Below are positions 1-13,552 of a stretch of DNA of 64,000 bases, piece by piece. Source of the stretch: Ziziphus jujuba (lineage: Eukaryota > Streptophyta > Magnoliopsida > Rosales > Rhamnaceae). The stretch covers positions 14,245,501-14,309,500 of the forward strand of contig NC_083379.1 in the NCBI RefSeq assembly GCF_031755915.1. The letters run 5' to 3'. The translations under genes and the position numbers were made by a program. The notes beneath the pieces were generated by a model. It was not told the origin of the DNA, made no database searches, and worked only from the letters and a program-made list of their open reading frames with translations. The stretch's first letter is position 1; every line of letters starts with the position of its first letter.

Positions 1-956
1 TCATAGCTCCCAATGGGTGCGCCCTATACTTATAATAGCGCAATACATTTGATAGCAACGAGTTCCATTAAGAAATCTTTACTTTAATTTGACTGAGACA
101 CTTTAAACCCTCCTCAGGTTTTACCTACTTTATGTCTGATTTTATTTGTTGAAGCTCCCTCCTCTTTTTTATTTTTTTAATCTCGAATGGACAATTAAAA
201 TTCATAGTCATTTTTTTATGGTGAGTAAAATTCATAGTCATTATGTTAAAAAAACAGTAGCTATGTTCTTTGTAGGAAATATTGATGAATTTCAAATAAA
301 AACGATATAATTTTGACATCCATATGTATTATATGCATGTACATAAACAGGATAAAAATAAATTACTATATACACTATAATCGAGTTTCAGGAAAAAATA
401 AAAAAATAAAATCTTAAAAATGGAAACAATGAAATAGAGTGATAATGAGAAAAAAATCAACAAAAAAAATTGACAAATCATTCATTTCAATCCTAAAAAT
501 GTTAGTATTGAATTTTATTTTATTTTTTTCTTTATTTCCACATTTTTTATTTAGTTTGTTATTTTTATTTAATTTTCATTTTATATGTTCTTCAAACAAA
601 TTATTTTCATTGTATATACTCTAAAGTTGTTCGTTATATATATTTAAATTGGTTTGATCACGTCTAGATTCGAATTAATTGTTTGAACTATTTGTAATGT
701 AATCCTATATGCATAACCAGACGGAATAAAATCATCAGGTTATATATACTGAACAATTATAACCCGATTTATATAATTCAGATGAAAATACACCTGTCCG
801 AATTATATATACCGGATTAAAATAAAAAATTAAAAATTAAAAGACAAAAAAAAAAGAAATATATTTTGTAGATAAACTACTCGAAGAGGGATTGTGAAGA
901 TGGAGAACACATAACCCAAGCAATCAGCTTTTTCCCATTTTAATTTATTATTATTT
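1..956. other. AT-rich intergenic sequence
   Basis: I see no gene in this stretch. It is very AT-rich with short A and T runs. The open frames here are low-complexity (Phe/Lys/Asn/Leu-rich) and look like chance. Confidence 0.6.
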
Positions 957-1169
957 ATGCCAAAAAAAAAAAAAATGATTCGTGATGAACAAAGGAACAA
1001 GCGGCTTGTGAATGTTACTGCAGATTTAGATGTTTTTGGCTACTGCACAAGAAAAGATATATCAGTACAGATTGCTGAAGATGAAGGAGATTTAGGAATT
1101 AGCGTTGCATTGTTACGTAAGGATTTAATTGAAAACGGAATTTGGGTTAATAAAATGTGGTATATATAA
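957..1169 (+). CDS. Small unrecognised ORF, possible gene fragment
   Basis: A 70-codon open frame with a lysine-rich start (MPKKKKMIRDEQRNKR) followed by a stretch of balanced amino-acid composition that includes TADLDVFGYCTRKD and ALLRKDLIENGIWVNKMWYI. This composition is unlike the surrounding chance ORFs, which are Phe/Lys/Ile-rich. The first Met codon sits just before an A-run, so the true start could be the second Met (972). I do not recognise the family. It could be a lone exon, a captured fragment or chance. There is no clear promoter or neighbouring exon, and an AT-rich stretch follows. Confidence 0.3.
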   Translation: MPKKKKMIRDEQRNKRLVNVTADLDVFGYCTRKDISVQIAEDEGDLGISVALLRKDLIENGIWVNKMWYI

Positions 1170-1756
1170 ATATTATATTTAAGAATAAATTAGGTATAAG
1201 TAATAGGTATAAATAGCAAAAATAAAAATAAAAATTAATATATATAGAATGCAATATGAGTATCAAAATTTACAGTACGAATAGAACCATCCGATAAAAA
1301 ACTGATGATATTTAAAAAAAAACAAAAAAATCAAATTGTATTTAAATCAAATTTTAAAAAGGTCAATAAAATTAACTGGATGCGGATGTCCGCAAGTTGT
1401 TCCATAAATATTTCAAAATATACATACCAACGCATAAATTTTCTTTCCATGCATATATCATCATGAAAATTAATTCTCCTATAATCAGTTTCGTCTTCCT
1501 TTTTTTTTTTTTTTTTTTTTTTTTTTTGGTGTTGAGGGGGAACGAATTTCTTTGTTTAACATAAATAAATATAGGAGTACTTTGAATTGCTGCATAAACT
1601 TTGCCAACAAGAAAAGCAAGCTCGCAGAGACAGATTCAAGCAACGTGTAATGCATCTTGAAACATTTACAGTGATACGTTCCTATCATTTTATACAACCA
1701 AAAATATGGATAATGCACATGAAAGTTGAAACTGACATGCGGTGTATGTATCAATA

Positions 1757-4700
1757 TCACTGCCTCTTAGCTAATTGCTTCTTTAATCCCTTAAGAATCT
1801 TGCCAAACCACATCAAATTCATTGTAGCTAAAACTGATGGCACCACAAAGACCAAAAAGTATCCAAAGATATGCATCTGGATAACCTGCCAAGCCACAAT
1901 CCATAAATATTTAAATTTTAAATGGTCTAATCAGATGGTGTATTTCGTTTGTAGATATGCTAATTTACAACTTTGAGGACCTGAGACTCACTCTTTATGT
2001 ACATAGGGCTTGTTCCGGAGACGAGATACAGGTCAATTTTTTAATAAATCCTTTGAAATGGGTCTAATCCTATAATGCACAAGTGCTTAACTTTAAAATG
2101 GGTTTTAACATTCTATATCTATTTGCTTATGGGCATAAGACTTTTTAAATATATGTATGCGCTTATGCAGCTTTGTGGTTTAAAGGGCAAGGGTGATCTG
2201 TTAAAAACTGTTTCTCAAATCTCTATTCCCTTTGTCTTGTGAACACTCTCCCCATATATGTATACAAGTATTTATTGGCTTGGGAATATGGAAATGGAAC
2301 ATTTCTCAGTTTTTAGTTTCTTTCTTTCTAACAAAAAAAACAAAAAAAGTTTGTATAAGTCACCCTAGAGATAATAGGGAACAAAATTTCTTGAAAATTA
2401 TATACCACAAAGTACAAACAGGTTGGAAAGTGTAGCTCAACTTTTGCAGAAGTAAAAACTTTCATTTCGCAAAAATCATAAGCCTGGATGCAGTTAGGAA
2501 TTCTCAGGGAGTACCAACTTACCTGATCATAATGCAAGTAGACATGGTAAAACATGTAACCAAACAGCAGAATTCTCGCGCCCTGCAATCAGAAAGTTCC
2601 GTGAGGAAGAATTTATAACATAAACCATGAAGACTAGACCAAAAAGAAACTCTGTTACAAAGCAACAGAGATAGATACTCATGCTGCTATCATCATGCCA
2701 CAAAGAAAAACTTGAGACGGATTATCTCGAGTGATTAATAGTCAAAGTTGCAACTCAACTAGTTGTATCTCAAGTCTATCTAATAAATACCGTGAGTATG
2801 CTGCAAGCTACCACAGTTAATGTGGCTCAACAGTGAACAAGTGAAACTACTCAAAAATTATTCTACGAAAAAATAAAATAAAATAAAAATTTCAGAGGGT
2901 TTAAACTCACCAGCCATGCAAAAAAAATGGCAATGCCATTAATGAGATACGCACTGGACCTCTTCATACCAGCTGTATCGAGATACCTTCACAAAATTCA
3001 TATGTCATATAAAAGTGATAGAACTCCATAACTCATAAAAAATATTAAACCTACCATCTCATATTGACCTCAGGAGTAGTAATCTCGGAGATGAGGACCA
3101 TGAATGTATAAAGTTGACCTTCTCCAGATAACATGGAATAGGCCACTGCAATTCCGGAAAGAGAGTGGTGGACAACCTAAAATTTGTTATCATCATATTA
3201 GAATTGTATAATCTTTCCTTCTGTTTTTTTCTTTCTTTTTTTTATTTTTTTATTTTTTTTTATCGATAGAGAATCTTACACCCTTAAACAAGAAAGATTT
3301 GTATTTTCTGCCTTGCAATCTGTAACACTTATATTTTCTTTTCTTTCTTTGTTTCCTTTCCTTCTCATTCCATTATTACCTTTTGTGCCAATACTCCATT
3401 ACTCTAATTAAAAGTTCAAATGTTCATAAATGATGTTTTTGCATCATATGTGAGGAGGATTGGAACTCCCCTCGAGGTTAAACTGAAAAAATGTATGGCA
3501 GAAGATTTTTTTTTTGTTTTTAAATTTCATATGAAGATACTTGATAATTAGAATACGAGTGAATAAAACCAAAAGTTTCATTACCTAAGAAAAAATTATC
3601 AATGGAGAGCATATACTTACATACTCCATTCCACCTAGAGAGGGGTATAGCCATAGAATCATTAAGAGATCAGCACTGAAGTATCCAACAGAAACCTGTC
3701 AAAGATCACTCCGATTGAAATATATGGAAAGTAATAACTCTTACTTTTGGTGAGACTTGAGATAACAAATCTGAAGTATACAGAGGTAAATAAAAAATTT
3801 GTCGAGATGAGAAAAGCTTGGAAGGAGAAAAAGAACAGGGGGCAAGACAGGGCTAGCAGAAAAGGTCCACAGTTTATCAATAACTAACTGAAGTAGTAGG
3901 ACCACTAAAGTGCTAATAAAAACAGAGCTATGGGAATCTCCTGTGCTTCTTCTTCTACTTGAGAAAATGATTTTCCCCAATTCTATTCATGATGAAGAGT
4001 ACATCCATATAGCACTGTAACTAGGGTTATGCCTCAATATATCATATTAAAGACAAGGAAGCGTATGTAGTCAAGAAATAAAATATAGATATAATTCTAT
4101 CTTAAAATATTAAAATCACTATGATGGTGACATTCCTTGGGGTAGTGAAGACACAAGTTAATTTTGTTAATACAGTGCTTATAACGGTTAAAAAGACAAA
4201 AGTAAATTTGTAGCATGCATACATCTCATCGGAAAAGAAAAGAAAAAACAGAAACAATCTCTCATTGTCCGAAATCACCAAAGATGTCATAGCAAATCTT
4301 AACAATATCCCAAAAGAATTTTGTGTGCACAGCAACCTAAAAACTATTTTTACCAATTATTGTGCATCAAATTATCATCAAGATAAAATCGGCAAAAAGA
4401 CTATACATAACATTTTCAAATAAGTTAAAGAGTCAAATATTTTGAAAAATAAAAGAATAAGATACAATTACCCCTAATGCGAAAGTAGACATTGGTGAGC
4501 TTCGAAATGTAACAATTCCAGCAAGCTGTTGGTCAGAAAACAGATCTGACCAGAAGACAAAGTACAAGGACGTAGCAGTTATAAAAATGGCATGAACAGT
4601 CGAGATACCTCTGTGAAAATATTAGTACTAACTTAGTACATCTTTAAATCAACAATTTCAAGAAGAAAAAATATGAGTTAAAAAGGTAGAGGAAAAACAA

Positions 4701-5144
4701 ACTCACCGATTGTTCCACTCGATGCGTTGCATTTTTGTTAGACTAGCATAACTCTTGAAGTAAAAGGTACTGATTAACTGGGTTAGATCATAGACCTATG
4801 TTTAAAAGAAAAAAAAAGTTAAAAACAGAAAGTGAAAACCAAGGAGTTGTCAAAACACCGGCTTCAAAAACTAGTTTTAGTGTTTTAAACATGAACAACT
4901 TCATCTGCATCAAAACACAGAAAACCAGCACTCATTTGGTATAGCAATCCCAAAATTTGACCCCTACAAGAAGAACAGAAAACAAAAAAATAAAAATAAA
5001 AATAGAAAGTGAAATGAGATAAGAGCATACCAATTTGCACAAAAATATGCCACCAAGAATGGAAGTATACGGTATAAAGGGGTCTGAAAGTAAGTAGTTT
5101 TTAACCAACACCTCAGCCTGACTTTGGTAAGACTTTATAGCCAT
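1757..5144 (-). CDS. TLC (TRAM-LAG1-CLN8) domain transmembrane protein, plant TLCD4/TMEM56-like
   Basis: Eight coding exons, all GT-AG and phase-consistent: 5144-5031, 4795-4707, 4610-4472, 3695-3621, 3176-3055, 2986-2911, 2582-2523 and 1885-1757 (TGA stop). They encode about 267 residues, the normal length for this plant family. Family-typical segments are QRIEWNNRGISTVHA, FVFWSDLFSD, the VHHSLSG histidine pair, LISEITTPEVNMRWYLDTAGM, YMFYHVYLHYDQV and a basic C-terminal tail (LKGLKKQLAKRQ). Several hydrophobic segments predict a multi-pass membrane protein. TLC proteins act in lipid synthesis, transport or sensing; the substrate of this branch is not known to me. I chose the MAIKSYQ start at 5144. 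The frame is open upstream to another Met at 5252, giving 303 residues, but the upstream part has no recognisable conservation and looks like 5' leader. Confidence 0.93.
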
Positions 5145-6560
5145 GACTGTCTTTTTTGACATTGCCATTGTCAACACATTCATTGAACTATAAGTTTGAC
5201 TAGCAGATCTTAATTCTCTTCTGTAATATCTGCTACTTTTTCCACTCTTCATTTTCCTGTTTCATCTCCTCTTTAGCAGAACAAAATGTTAGCAATAAAG
5301 TCAGCAGATATAAAAGGGTCATATCAAACTTAAAAATGGCTTAAAATAATTATAGTCTGGAAGAGCTCCTCTTTAGTCATTTAGAATATAGATGTTACCA
5401 AAAAGTTAAACGTTAAAATGCTTGTTGATAAAAATATGTAGATCCAAATTAGGTAAACTTTTATGCGAATTTAATATGAGATAACCAAGTTTTTCATTGA
5501 TTCAATATCCAGTAATGACCAGTTAACTGAATCAGTAAAAAATTGATAGTCTTGAAGAAAACACGTGTTTGTTAATGGCATTTGATTAAAATTAAATAAA
5601 TCCTACATTAACATGTGATACACAATTTATACAACAAAAACAGCAGTTCGAATTTCTCAAACAAGTAGAGAGCTAGAGACATAAAAATCCATACAAATGA
5701 TTTTAAAAAAATGAAATCCAGCAACAGCCAGAAGATGAAACGATTTAAATTATCAAAAACCAAACCCTGATTGAATGACGAGCAAAATTCAGACACATGC
5801 ATAAAATAACAAAGAAATCCAACAAATGAAACACTATTTACACATTGAATAAGCAACAAAACTTTCTAAATTTGATTGAAGGACTTGCCACAAAAATCAG
5901 ATACTTACATACATTGAACAAGAATACAAGTAACACAACCAGAAAGATCAAAAGACATTAAATTCTCAAGAGCGATTCACTCAATTCTCAAGTCAATGTA
6001 AAATGCACTAGCACCTGAAGATCAAATCCATTAACAGAAAACAGAAGAAGCTTTAACGAAGAGAACAGAAATTTAGACAAAGATGCACACAATCAAATAA
6101 TATAATGAATCAAGCAGCAATGCAAATTCCAGGAACGGAAAAACAACAAATGAAGACAAATCAAACTCTGGGACTAATCACAACCAAAATTTTCACCCAT
6201 ATTGAAAAAAGGAAAACCCAAAAATAACCCAACAAAAATTTAACCATAAGCATGAGATCAGAAACTTACAAGAAGCAAAAACAGATAGAAATTTCAAAAG
6301 AAACCCCAGAAGGCTACCAAAGAGAAGATCATCCAAGAAGCTGACATATGGGTTTGCAGCGCTCACCAAAAGCCACAAAGCTCCATGAAATTGAAGAACA
6401 ACCCAAAAGAACCCATGCACACATCAGCAAAAACAAGCAGACGATGCGATCACAGAACAAAGCCAGAAACAATAAAAACCCACAAATGGGCAAATGACAT
6501 AGAAAATGTGAGAATGGCGGGGTTTCTGTTTGAGATGGAAAAAATCAAGATAACAATGTG
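5145..6560 (-). other. Probable 5' leader and leader intron of the TLC gene, plus upstream sequence
   Basis: No other coding gene is visible. On the minus strand the region is T/C-rich with several possible GT and AG splice sites before the first exon, as expected for a leader with an intron. The exact transcription start cannot be fixed from sequence alone. Confidence 0.35.
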
Positions 6561-8863
6561 GGAAGCTGAAGAGGGAAAAAAAAAATAATAAATAAAAATA
6601 AAAATTGGAGGAAAACGAAGCCCAATTGAAAATGAAAATGCAAAAAAGCAATGCAATGCAATTCAATGGCAATGATTCCAAACGAACAACCAACAGAATC
6701 ACCAAATAAACAAACGAATAGAATAATGGTGACAAGATGGTGGTGGTGGGAGTATGGGATGGGGGGATAGAGAGAGAGATACGTGTGGCAGTGTGTACGG
6801 GTGAGTTGGTTTTTTTTGGTTTTTCTGGGGGCCAGGAAGGTCCCTCTTTCTGGTTGGTTGAGAGACCCGTGTGGATTACATTTTCTTGTCATCCAATCAA
6901 ATGGCCATCTGAGAAACAGGAATATTGTGATCTGTGATCACCCTCTGCCTCCTGCTGTGCCTTCTTATTTTATTTTGCTTTATTTTAAATTTTGTCAATA
7001 ATTTTATTATTTTATTTTATTTTATTTTTATTTTTTTCCATTACAACTTTGAAGAAGTGGGAATTTTTAAAGCACCGACCAAAATCATAAATTTCAATCC
7101 AACATCATCATTCTGGAGTAATTTTTCTTTTTTTTTAATATGAAAATGGATGTTTCAAACTCATATATTCAATATAAGTTGAAAAAAATCAAATTACTTT
7201 TCAAAACGTGATAATTTTGAGATAAGCGATTTGTAGCCACACTACAATATTTGGTAATGATACTGCTATTTAAATAATATATATATATATATATATTTAT
7301 TTTTTCAGTCTAAACTTACTCATTTGTCATCAAAAAGGTCATTAGCAACTTTGAACAAAATAAACAATAAATATACCATACACAATATCACTTTTGGAAT
7401 AATACTTAAAAAAAAAAAAACATTTTTTTAAGCCCACTAACAATGTGGAAAAGATGAACAAATTAAAATTAAAATGTTAAAAAGAAAAAAAAAAAAAAAA
7501 CTTTAATGTGTTTTCTTCTCATATTTTATTTAGTTCTTCTATGAGGTGGTCAAAACGACCCTTTTTTAATATTAAAAATGAAAAAGATTCAAACTTAAAT
7601 AATTATCAAAAAACTATATATATGGATTTTTTCGATTGGGTTGTCCTCCAAAGTTTAAAACCACCCTTCTTAAATTTGGTAGACCAAACATTGCGTCTTT
7701 TATTTTTAATTTTTTTGGTAAGTAGACTGAAAATTGCTCCTATCAACCCTAGTTAAGTTCTTTATTTATTCTTTCACTATAGTCTTAGATTATCCTATCA
7801 ACCCTAGTAAAGTTCTTTATTTATTCTTTCACTATAGTCTTAGATTATCATGTGCTTACAGCTAGCATAGCAGGAATACCGCCCGAACCATCTCACCAAC
7901 CGTCTTATGCAAGTTCATATTGACAAATATTATTTTCAATGTCTACAATACCAACCAAGTACAAATTTTTATTTGTACTTTTTTTTATCTAACAAATTAA
8001 ATACAAACCTAAGTAAGATAAAGTTTTTTTTTTCAAAACAATATCCATATCAAAATAGAATAAATTTAGAATAATCATAAATTTGATTTTTTTTAAATGA
8101 TTTACTTTTCTATATATATATGCCAATATCAATTTAATACTATTAAAAATTTTTCACGTAATTGATTATCCAAATTTTGAGCAAAATATTTGATGGATGT
8201 AATATTGCTCATATCGAAAACATATTGAGTTTGTACCATTCTTATATTTAGTAATGTCCATAGTCTAAGCAACTTATTCATATTGGAGAGTTTTCAATGA
8301 CATTAGCTACATTTTACAGGAGAGTGAAAAAGAAGAAAGGATATGATGCTTTCACTTTTCTAGGTAAGGCAGTCTAATCCATGTGCTATCGTTAGGTCCA
8401 ATATGCCTGTCAGCCAGCTTTGGCTAGCATTATCCTTGAAGATCCATTTCTTGGAATCTCAATTAGACTTCCCACTTCCAAAGGAAAATACTATGTTATT
8501 GTAAAACCTATGCATACACATATATAACTTCAAGGCAAAAAGCCAAAGTTGGCAAACAACAACAAAAAAAAAAAAAAAAAAAAACTGTTTTGTTCCATGA
8601 TAAGCGAGCAGAGATCCTCAGAATCATATGGTTTTCAATTACCAAAGCATCCCAAGTCCCAACTTGCAAGAGTTATCAAATAATATTCAAAACTAAGTAA
8701 GTTTTGCTAGTTCCTAACACAGTAGTTAAACAGGGTCAAATAGGTCCTTTTCTGCATAAATTACATAGAAGGAGCCAAGAGTTGAAATAGGCTCTCATCA
8801 ACATACAAGGGGAAAAAAAATGATGATATTTGTCAGCCTTATTAGAGACAGAATTTACAAGCA
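6561..8863. other. Intergenic region between the TLC and NPR3/4-like genes
   Basis: I see no gene. It holds A/T runs (for example 7410-7420 and 7485-7500), an AT repeat near 7280-7300 and a 55-bp tandem duplication at 7741-7850. The end next to 8864 should include the 3' UTR of the NPR3/4-like gene. Confidence 0.5.
7741..7850. repeat. 55-bp tandem duplication
   Basis: Two adjacent copies (7741-7795 and 7796-7850), each starting TATCAACCCTAGT and running through TTCTTTCACTATAGTC. They differ at about one or two bases, so the duplication is recent. Confidence 0.9.
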
Positions 8864-11800
8864 TCAAAACTTTGGAACCTTGTTTTTTAAACCATCCCTT
8901 AAAGAAGAGGAAGATGACGAGGAAGACAAACCAACATGGTTGAACCCCGCCTTGTCCTTTGTAAATGCCTTGTGAACATCCTCCTTAAGTTCCATGAAGC
9001 GCGTCCTCTTGATTCTCTGCTCATCAAGTGTGCCTTTATCAAGATAAAACATTTCATTCATGTCATCGTCCATGAACTTATCCAGAACTTCCGAGCAATG
9101 AGGAAAGTAGCGCCTGCCCATCTCCACTGTCACCGTCATAACACCCAAAGATAGAATCAGACAACAGAATTTAACTAGCAGATTGTCAATTATTTGACTT
9201 GGGATCTACATTATAGCAACTTGTTTAGTGCTGTAAGTAAATTCTCATATGAGAAATTAAAACAAGAGTAAAAATGCATGTAATTTAGAAATTTTAGTTT
9301 TCAATGAAAACAAATGTGGGATTCCTTCTCTTTTCCTCTCCCTACCAGAAACCTTTAAAAATGTCTATAATTCTAGTTTTCCTTATGTTGTGCTTAATGA
9401 AGAGATAAGCCAAGTCAGAATTGCTTATGAACTAGAAAACCAACAAGTGCCAACATGCTAAATCCAAGATTTTACATGCCCTTGACGAGTCATTGAACAA
9501 AGATTAAACGTGTAATAGCCCCAATATCTTACTTTATCAGTTGTTTTATGCAGGAGATGAATCTAGTTGTCACTTTAGGTGTCAGAATGAGATGTGCATA
9601 CAAAATATGTTATGGGTTAAGTGTTTGCTTAACTATATCAATTTTACTCAACCACAATACATCATTAGTCTGTAAACAAGAAAAGATTATATAAGCAATT
9701 ACTACTAATAAAAATTATTTAACAAATTATAATGAACCGTCAACAAAACAAAACATAAAAAAAATAAAAATAAAAAACACTAGACATTAGAAAGAAGATA
9801 AGGAAAAAAAAAAAAAAAATAGATTACCAAAATCATAAATGAAACAAGTATGGAATAACTTAAACTGGCCAATACCATTTTATTTTATTTTTTAATTAGG
9901 GAAACCAAGAAAAAAAAAAAAAAAAAAAAAGGGAAAAAAAGCTTCAATTATTGAATAACTTTTCTGTTTTTAAAACTAAAAAAACACAGTTTTTTAGTAC
10001 ATGCCCAAACAAGCTCTGAGATTGCTACTCCAATTTTAAAATACAAGTCCAGAAAGCAATCACAATAAGGTATTCATTTGATTAAAGTAAAATGAAAATA
10101 ACATAAAAGAATAATAACCACAGATACGACACAACCATCAGAGAAAGAGAAAAAGATAGAACAGTGTAGCCCTTAAAAGGTCAACTCATTTTCTCTCTGT
10201 ATTATCAATTGGTTGTTTTTGAAAAGGCAAGACTAACTAAAACAAAAGATGTCTAATGAGTATGGAAAATAACTCAGAAATCTACCACAGCTTAGAGCCA
10301 TCATATAGGGAATTGACGACCACAAAATAATTTTACAAATGGAAACAGAATACCCAAGAGTCTAAATCCAAAGAAAAGAAAAACAATCGCATCCCATCAT
10401 ATATTTTTCGTGGTAAGAACCCTCCATGAACAAGAGAAATAAGGAAGTTTGAACTATTAAATTGTGGGAGGTGTGTTGTTCATAAGAAAGCATGAAAGAA
10501 CTTTGGAAGTGTTAAACCATTTTTTATTTTTTTTTAATCTACTTAAATGTCTTTTGACACTTTATTTTTACGGCTAACACACTTGCTCCTACACTATTTT
10601 TTGCATTTTCAGATTCTATTGTTTCTTCATGCTTTTAGCATTAGTATAATTCTTTCTGTACTTGAGTTGCATTCCCTAGGCACTTTTTCCATAAAATATT
10701 GAGGTATATAATTTTTTAAATCAGAGGCATTACATTACCTGTTTTTATGAGGGCTTCCATCCTAGAACGAAGTCTTTTGTTCCGCATGATTGGCGTCTCA
10801 TTTAAATCAACCTCCCTCAAAGTTCCACTTGATCCTTTTGATGCAGAAAGCCCAGCAAACTCTGATGTAGTTTCAGCATGAGCAATGTCCATGGCTAGCT
10901 TAGCTTCAGTAGGGAAGAACAATCGAGCAAATGCCACTGCAATACAAAGTACTACTGAGCATTTATCCATGTAAGCATTAGGAAATTTCCCAGACTAAGA
11001 AGCAGAGACCACATTCTAAGTTTACAAACATCCATGAGACTGCCCACTATTTACTATGCTTAACAGGAAGTAATAAACGACATGAGAATAGAAAAATTCC
11101 AATAATAAACTAACAACAAATCAAAATTCCATTTAAATTCAAAAGTAAAATTTAGTCTCTTCACGGAAGAAATGATAAGCTACTTCCATAAGATTTCTAG
11201 CATATATCTACAGTCTTAGATCTGCCATTGCATTGCATTCACTAATTAGCAGATGTAGGATCAAAGAAAATTAATACCTCTGTTTTCCAGGTAGAGCAAC
11301 TTCATGTGCAGATCATCAGCCACCAATGGAGAAGATATGGATGCATCACCAACCATTGGGCTTCTCCGCATTTCTCTTTCAAGAACATCAATGCATATCC
11401 GGTCTTTGTTAGCTTCTTGCCCCTGCTTTGTTTTCGCATGATAATCCTTTGGCCTTGTCAATCTACGGCAAATGCTAACAGCACTTCGACCATCCAAAGT
11501 AAGTTCTGAAGCATGAGCTCCTTTGGTCAAAAGTGATACTATAACTGATGGTTCCTTGCGCATTGCAGCAATGTGAAGCACAGTATAACCCCGAGAATTT
11601 TGAAGGTTGACATCAGCCAGACCAAGACCAAGCACCTCAGAGACAACCTTAGGATCACAATAAGCTGCAGCATAATGGAGAGCATTTGCTTCATCTAAGG
11701 TTATATTAGACTCAGATAAGAGAAGTTTCACAAGTTCAACATCATCCGAGTCTAAGGCTTTATGTATTCTCCTGATTCTCTTTTCACGCAAGGGATCCAC

Positions 11801-13552
11801 AACCTCTAAATTTTGTTCATCATTGTTCTGAGACTTGGGGCGGAGCAATTTAATGTTTGCTACAACTTCATGGGGAAGCTCCTTCTCAAGAGAAATGATG
11901 TCAAGATCTGATCGTGCCACCCTATCAACACATTGAGAAACTAGCTGATTCAATTGGCAATGGAACGCAACCACAAGAATTGGGATGACATCTTCTACAA
12001 GGGCTTTCCCAACGAAGTTAAGAAGACGGCGCTGCAATCACGTAGAACATGAAGTCAGAAATAAATTTCCATTTGTTATAAAGCCTAAATTTTAGTTTGC
12101 AAGATGGAAAAAAGTTGAATAATATTCAATATTCTCCTATCACATATAATATAATGAAGATGTTCCACATAAACAGGAAATGCATATTATGGGTTTGAAT
12201 ACTGTCAAACTGAAATAAAATAATTTTTTTTTTTTTTTTTTTTTTTTGGGTTTGTTTGTTTGTTTGTTTGTTATGGATGAAATAAAATAAAAGTAAAATG
12301 TCCATGTTTGTACCCCAAAAGATATAATCAGGTTCCACATATGCTTGTATGAATTAAGGAAAACAAATTCATAAATCAAATTTGCCCTCTTGGCCTTTGG
12401 CCATATTAAGTTTTCCCTGGATAAATAAATTATACATAAGCTAGCCATTCTGCCCCACTCTAACTGTCTGTTGGGCCTAACTCCTATAGTTTGTAAAAGA
12501 TTTTATTTCTAACCACGTTCTCTATACATGAACCTGGTCAGGACGAACATGCTTTAAAAGCTTCATTAAAAGCGTCACATTTTGCAATAAACTATTTGAT
12601 TTTAGCATCTTTCTATATCTTCAACTATGCATTTTGACGATTACCAAATTATTTTAAAAAAAAAAAAAAAAACTATGCAGTTCAACAAAAAATTATAAAT
12701 TTGTGGACGCTGCTTTTGATGTGAAAAAGTAGTTACGCAGGGATAAATATATATATACATAAAAGTAACAGCAACGTTTTAAAATCCACTCCCAAGCAGC
12801 ATGGAAAATGCAGAAGCACCGCTAAAGAACTTTTAAACAGAAGTAACTGTGTTTTAAAAAGCCAAAAAAGAAGCACCTCATAAGCTACAATATGATCTAT
12901 AAATAAAAAGATATTTTTTTCCTCCACAAATATCCTGAATTCACAAGAACGTCGAACTCTTAAATGCTTGAAATTTACAAAAAGAATTTACCATGGTACG
13001 CATAACACTCACCTGGAATAGTGAAACCAGCTCCGACATTTGAAAAATGGATGAGGCATACATCATTTCCACAGCAAAATTAATAGCAGGTCCACAAGCA
13101 TCATGGGGACATCTATTATCTACACAAGTTGACACCTCCATGGGAAAGGGCTTCAACTTCCCAGTATACAAATAATTCATGAAAACCAAGAAGGCCTCAT
13201 GTCCAACCTTGCCATAAGGCAACAACTTGCTCATGCAATACTTTGGTTTGCCTTCCTTCTCTGAATCCCCTTTATCTTGCTTGAATAAATCATGAAAAAA
13301 CCTACTCCTAACGGCAAATATACACCGGTGAATTCCGACTGGAATTCCTTCAACTATAACTTCAGCATCACTATAATCATAACTGGAATCAACCAAGAGC
13401 AACTCCAAATTAGAACTAAGCTTGTTTAAACTTATTACTTCAAGACTAGGCACTTCCGAGGCAGATGATAGCTTATGGCTAATCGAGCCATTTGATATAT
13501 TGGAAGATGAAGTGAAGCTCAACGAGGATGATGGTTCAGCTGATATAGCCAT
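8864..13552 (-). CDS. NPR3/NPR4-like: NPR3/NPR4-like salicylic acid co-receptor (BTB/POZ, ankyrin, NPR1-like C-terminus)
   Basis: Four phase-consistent exons (13552-13013, 12031-11278, 10936-10739, 9126-8864) encode 584 residues, the usual size of NPR3/NPR4, with the four-exon layout typical of the family. Order: Ser-rich N-terminus; BTB/POZ about 60-170 containing a C2HC finger (C143, C148, H150, C153); ankyrin repeats about 265-370 (ANALHYAAAYCDPKVVSEVL, GYTVLHIAAM); then the NPR1/NIM1-like domain. R431 in LENR aligns by my count with NPR1 R432, the residue implicated in salicylate binding. VDLNETP at 474-480 is the EAR-like motif of the NPR3/4 clade. The C-terminus carries RIKRTRFMELK and a Ser run. 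NPR3/4 proteins bind salicylate, work with TGA bZIP factors as co-repressors and serve as CUL3 adaptors in the nucleus. Clade assignment rests on VDLNETP and on the tail; a tree was not run. Confidence 0.95.
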
